From contig NXFV01000961.1 of the NCBI GenBank assembly GCA_002803225.1, forward strand, positions 1 to 10,740: 10,740 nt of DNA. Direction: 5' to 3'. Below, piece after piece: positions 7,323 to 10,740 of this stretch; the first letter of the stretch is position 1; each line of letters starts with the position of its first letter. The notes below the pieces were generated by a model. It was not told where the DNA came from and searched no databases. It saw only the letters and a list, made by a program, of their open reading frames with translations. This stretch comes from Gamarada debralockiae (lineage: Eukaryota; Ascomycota; Leotiomycetes; Helotiales; Hyphodiscaceae). A program made the position numbers and the translations under genes.

Positions 7323-10213
7323 CTATAACAAAGGGCGATAGTGGTCGCTAATGCCATCATCGACAAGCCTCATGCCACATTTCTGGCATCTTTTTACTGA
7401 TCTAAGAGATTCTGTGTTAGCATCTTCGCGTTCTTTGCTGTCAGAAGAGAGGTGGTTCCCTTACTCATCTTCATCAGTTTCTTCATCGCCGCCAATATTC
7501 AGATAGCTTTCATTATAACTTTGTTCCACATTGTCATTCACTTCCTCATCATCACTCACTTCCTTATCATCATTCACTTCCTCGCCGTTATTACCTATGT
7601 CAGATTTCTTGGCTTTGAGATCCCCTCCACGGCGCAAGCAGTATTCTTCGAGTGATATTTTCGATCCCAGGCGTTTACGAGAACAATCATGGGAATTGGG
7701 GTCTGAATGGGCGACAACCTCTTTGGGATCATACCCACTTGACTTGAGAGCTTCAAGCCATTCCTTTTCCTGACCAAACAAACGAGCCCACATAGATGGC
7801 GTCTGGCCTTCATCATTGATGGCGTATACATTTGCGCCAGCCGTAATAGAAGCCATGAGAAACTCCTTTGGCTCATGGAATGAACGAGCCCACTGGCTAA
7901 TTCTATGAGAACTGCGTGCACGTCTCTTTGATCTATACTGGTGATAGCGGAGACAGCCTAGAATCGTATGAAGAATTGTGCCGCCATTATAGTCGGAACG
8001 AGAGATGTTTACGCCGCGCTTCAGCAGCAGAATTGCTTTTTCGACAATATCGACCGATGCGAAATTGAGACCATAACCACAATTCTCTGCGAGAAGATGC
8101 AGGGGATACCATTTTTTGCTATTAATAACTTCGTAAAATTCCTCTAGGCGAATAAATGGCGGTCCTAAATTTACCATGTGCTCAAAACTTTCCTGGAAAG
8201 GATTAGCGTATAGTTTTTGCCAATCGTGGCATCACCTACTAATGAACAATAGAGGATTCCGAGATAGAATATAGATTTATGGGAAAAATGTGAACTGGCC
8301 TTGAATGACAGATCTGCGCCGGCCTCCAGCATTATCTCAAGGCAGTGAGACATCTTGCAATGCTTGTTGTTTGCGCTGCTAATGCCGATAGGCAATGTCA
8401 AACTGTATACTGGTCTAGATCAGTTAGCATAACGTCACCCAAAGATAAAGAGCAGGGAAAGGGAACGAATAAAGTTGAAACTAAGACAATGGAAGCAAGA
8501 GCAGGCCTTTCAAGAAATAAAAGACATATTTGGGGATTTTACTGTACAAATCTCTCCACTTCTACCAATTCATTGACATCTGCGTTACGGTCAATCAGAA
8601 ATTGGCATATTTCAACACTTGAGCTCAAAGTCGCATACTGTTTTATGATCAGTCTTTGCTCAAAGGACGATTCGCTCTAACCTACATAAAGGAGTGGCCG
8701 CCCCTGCTCATCACGATCTCCAAAAGAGGCAGTACCTTTTTCAATAGCTCGTGTAAGAGCTTCGACTTGTCCGGACTCAACAATTCTGAAGACTTCTGAG
8801 TCATTTGGGACAATTCGTTGGTACGTTATCTTTGCAGGTACGTTGAGACGGGAGGTAAGGTCAACTACGATTCGGAATGGTGCAGTCCCTCTTGGCACTA
8901 TTGCTATTCTAGCAGCATCAAGTAGGCTCGTGCTAATGCCTTCATTGGCAAAACTGAAATAGGAATCATTCGTATAAATCCAGAATGTCGTTTCCACCAT
9001 TCCATAGCGTGTTCTCTGAGCTGCAGACACACGTCTCCCTTCCTGCAATTGATATTTCGTTTTCGAAGAGTGTTGATTAATGAGGGCATCTGTGACTCTT
9101 CTTTAGTATAAAGGCCCCGAAATTCGATGCATATCACTTACCAGCCCGTTCTCTACCAATAATGATGATATTACCGGTCATGAATTCCTGAACTTGTATG
9201 GTATACTCATCCACAATAGGATCCCTTTGGCAGGAATAGGAATTCCCAATTGCATTGTTACAGCTAATAATGAGTTGAAGGTCATTAAACATGGCCCTTG
9301 CTTCTTGAGGATCTAGGGCGTAAGTTTTGTGTCCGGCGTATTTGTTAATTCTCTGAATAACACCTTTCTCCCACTCGGCCGTGGTTGCTGACTCACTACC
9401 AGGAAGGTGACCCTCCAAAGGAACCGAAGACGTCGGCTTCGGTGACCCACAGGGAGAGATGCTTGCGCAGCTTGGTAACGCTATCACTGTAAGCCAGCAC
9501 ACTACAAAAGGCATGCAGTAAGTATAAAGCTCACAAGAAGGAGGGCCCGGGGGTACGGGAGGCTGATTTGTGCCGTCCCCGCTATTTTGACCCGGAGCAG
9601 TGGCTTGGGTTAGTTTAGTACGCAGAATTACCAGCTCCTTGGTGACGGTGGTCGTGAGTTGCTTTGCAGCCATGACCTCGCTGATGAGCTTCCCCATGCT
9701 CTCTGAGTGAACAACACTGGGTAGCTTAGCAAAGCATAACTATATTAGGGAATCTACAACTCACCTTAAGTTTGTTGTCACAGCCAAGTTTAGTAAGACC
9801 ACAGCATCATACAATTGACTCTCAAATGCCTCAATATCCTTCTTCTTACAGGCCAATCTAAACCACCGCAAAGCTCTGGTTGCCTTATTCGTAGCTGAAG
9901 ACGCCTTCTTCGCCCTCTCTACAACACTCTCAAGCATTGCCAATTTTCTCTCACAAGTCTTCATGGCCCTCAAGACCGTCGCCGATATTCCACTATCCCC
10001 GTCATTGCTCTGTTCTTGTTGACTCTTAACGAACAACCCTGTATTTTCAAGAATTAGCTCAAGCTGTTCAAGCAGATCAATCAACCGCCTCAACTCCCTC
10101 GGCGCCTCTGAAACATCTCGTAAAAACTGCTGAATTGTGTGGACCGAATCAATGAGTTGGATTGCGAGAGATACGACAGCAAAGGCACTCGCGGCTGCGC
10201 TCAGCCCGTCCAT
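7323..10213 (-). CDS. NLR-type N-terminal domain / ankyrin protein with C-terminal zinc finger (about 830 aa)
   Basis: Exons on the minus strand: 10213-9765, 9716-9142, 9089-8686, 8637-8543, 8402-8240, 8192-7465, 7401-7323 (2493 nt). All six phases agree. The start has G at -3 and +4. Residues 1-150, beginning MDGLSAAASAFAVVSLAIQL, match the Helo-like N-terminal domain of fungal STAND/NLR proteins. A P/S-rich linker follows (about 180-240), then RTRYG...TTFW and an all-beta-like part typical of these proteins (about 370-440). Ankyrin-like units follow: DEQGRPLLYYATLSSSVEIC, HCLEIMLEAGADLSF, NGGTILHTIL and AGANVYAINDEGQTP. An acidic tail (about 765-804) precedes CQKCGMRLVDDGISDHY. There is no NACHT or NB-ARC box, so it is NLR-like only at its end. 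Such proteins are linked to self/non-self recognition in fungi; a role here is inference. An in-frame 48-nt intron at 9534-9487 may also be removed (814 aa). Confidence 0.78.
7535..7588. repeat. 18-bp minisatellite, three units, in the ankyrin gene
   Basis: Units start at 7535, 7553 and 7571. The first is CATTCACTTCCTCATCAT and the others differ by a few bases, most in the third. Read on the minus strand they encode EEVNDD-KEVSDD-EEVND, part of the acidic tail of the ankyrin protein. The units are 18 nt, so changes in copy number would keep the reading frame. Confidence 0.8.
9487..9534 (-). other. Optional in-frame intron (48 nt) within exon 2 of the ankyrin gene
   Basis: The stretch begins GTGAGC, holds CTTAC as a possible branch site and ends TTACAG. 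It has the same length as two other introns of this gene. It is a multiple of three and has no stop, so either form keeps the frame. If retained it adds a cysteine-rich hydrophobic stretch (CELYTYCMPFVVCWLT) that fits poorly with the P/S-rich linker around it, so removal is the likelier default. Confidence 0.5.
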
Positions 10214-10445
10214 CCCCGGGCCTCTTTGATAACTTTATCGGGAATAATTATCGCAGAACTGTGTGAGAAGAGATATCACAAGTACTTGTCTGCAATGCTT
10301 GATTAGGGGTTGTTTCGATGATAGAGATGAGATGAAAGATAGATGACATTTTTGATATTGCGCAGCCTTGCTGTGTTAAGTTTGATGTCGTGGACCAATA
10401 AAGGTGGAAAGCGAGAGACGCAAGAATCAAGGTTGGGCGTGGATC

Positions 10446-10545
10446 GGGTTGGGTCAACCCAGAAGATCCTTCGGTAGGTACCCAACTCATAGTAAATTGT
10501 ATGGGTTGGGTACCCAAGAATCATTCGGTGCCCTGGGTCCAACCC
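10446..10545. repeat. Compound palindromic repeat (2 x 43 bp, 14-bp spacer)
   Basis: Two 43-base copies (10446-10488 and 10503-10545) flank a 14-base AT-rich spacer. Both begin GGGTTGGGT. Their cores, AGAAGATCCTTCGGT and AAGAATCATTCGGT, are in direct orientation. Each copy also has inverted ends (GGGTT...AACCC and similar). The second includes the perfect palindrome TTGGGTACCCAA (10506-10517) and CCCTGGGT-CCA-ACCCAGGG (10531-10549). It could be a small fold-back element or a protein-binding array. It lies 233-332 bases upstream of the ankyrin start codon. Confidence 0.7.
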
Positions 10546-10707
10546 AGGGTCAATGCACGTGATGTCACATGATGACTTTCGCGTGACTTTACTAGCCTAA
10601 AACGGCTAGATTTTTCGTTTCCCGTGATTTTCTAGCCCGAAGTAGCTTAGGTTTTATACTAATTAAAAATATAATTTTACAAGCCTAATTAATAAATAAC
10701 CTTTCTT

Positions 10708-10740
10708 GGGGGGGGAGAAAGGAAGGGTTGGGGGGAGAGA
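10708..10740 (+). repeat. G-tracts at the window edge
   Basis: Runs of eight, two, three and six G lie within 33 bases, separated by short A/T/G spacers. At least four runs of three or more G can be chosen, so the strand could form a G-quadruplex. The tract is cut by the window end, so its full length is unknown. Confidence 0.55.

Larger units (their letters stand above)
10214..10740. other. Upstream region of the ankyrin gene
   Basis: No gene was seen; the short open frames here follow the palindromic repeat. The 5' untranslated region and promoter of the minus-strand ankyrin gene must lie here. It holds the compound repeat at 10446-10545, a CACGTG box at 10556 next to GATGTCACATGATGAC, two partly inverted CTAGCC-containing stretches (about 10593-10655), an AT-rich part and G-tracts at the window edge. 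No TATA box was assigned. Confidence 0.5.

Noticed and set aside
8410..8542. Acceptor GACCAG at 8411-8410 for the intron after the first ankyrin unit
   Set aside because: It gives the wrong phase. The next acceptor, TATACAG ending at 8403, with donor GTAAAA at 8542 keeps the ankyrin frame.
10248..10542. Two overlapping minus-strand open frames of 79-89 codons
   Set aside because: They run through the palindromic repeat and have no family features; the true gene start with a Helo-like N-terminus is at 10213.
1..10740. tRNA, rRNA, CRISPR arrays, bacterial promoters or ribosome binding sites
   Set aside because: None was seen; splicing and protein families point to a fungal nuclear genome, so bacterial signals are not expected.

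Overview
The window looks like nuclear DNA of a filamentous ascomycete (Pezizomycotina; a leotiomycete would fit, but that is a guess). The protein-coding stretches are cut by many short introns, mostly 47-101 nt. They have GTRNGT-like donors, CTAAC/CTGAC-like branch sites and YAG acceptors. The protein families also occur widely in filamentous fungi. No tRNA, rRNA, CRISPR array or bacterial-type operon was seen.

Layout, left to right. Bases 115-639 hold a decayed 3' part of a haloacid-dehalogenase (HAD) gene. Bases 681-2810 are gene-poor and framed by two diverged, inverted copies of a repeat of about 195 bp (786-980 and 2551-2745). A small three-exon zinc-ribbon gene can be assembled at 2811-3233. 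Bases 3234-3773 are coding-like but broken over several frames. At 3789-5916 (+) lies a seven-exon gene for a CorA-like two-helix membrane protein of 577 aa. Bases 5917-7322 are intergenic and contain a 419-bp hAT-type miniature transposon (6485-6903) with matching 8-bp target duplications. At 10213-7323 (-) lies a seven-exon gene of about 830 aa with a fungal STAND/NLR-type N-terminal domain, ankyrin-like repeats, an acidic tail and a C-terminal zinc finger. Its upstream region (10214-10740) carries a compound palindromic repeat and ends in G-tracts.

The two large genes converge on the miniature transposon. No pathway links them. Both belong to families that are large, lineage-variable and poorly characterised in fungi. 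With the dead HAD gene, inverted repeats, transposon and broken coding block, the picture is an accessory, fast-changing region. Exon models were made by hand from splice motifs and reading-frame phase. They are phase-consistent but unverified by RNA or homology search.
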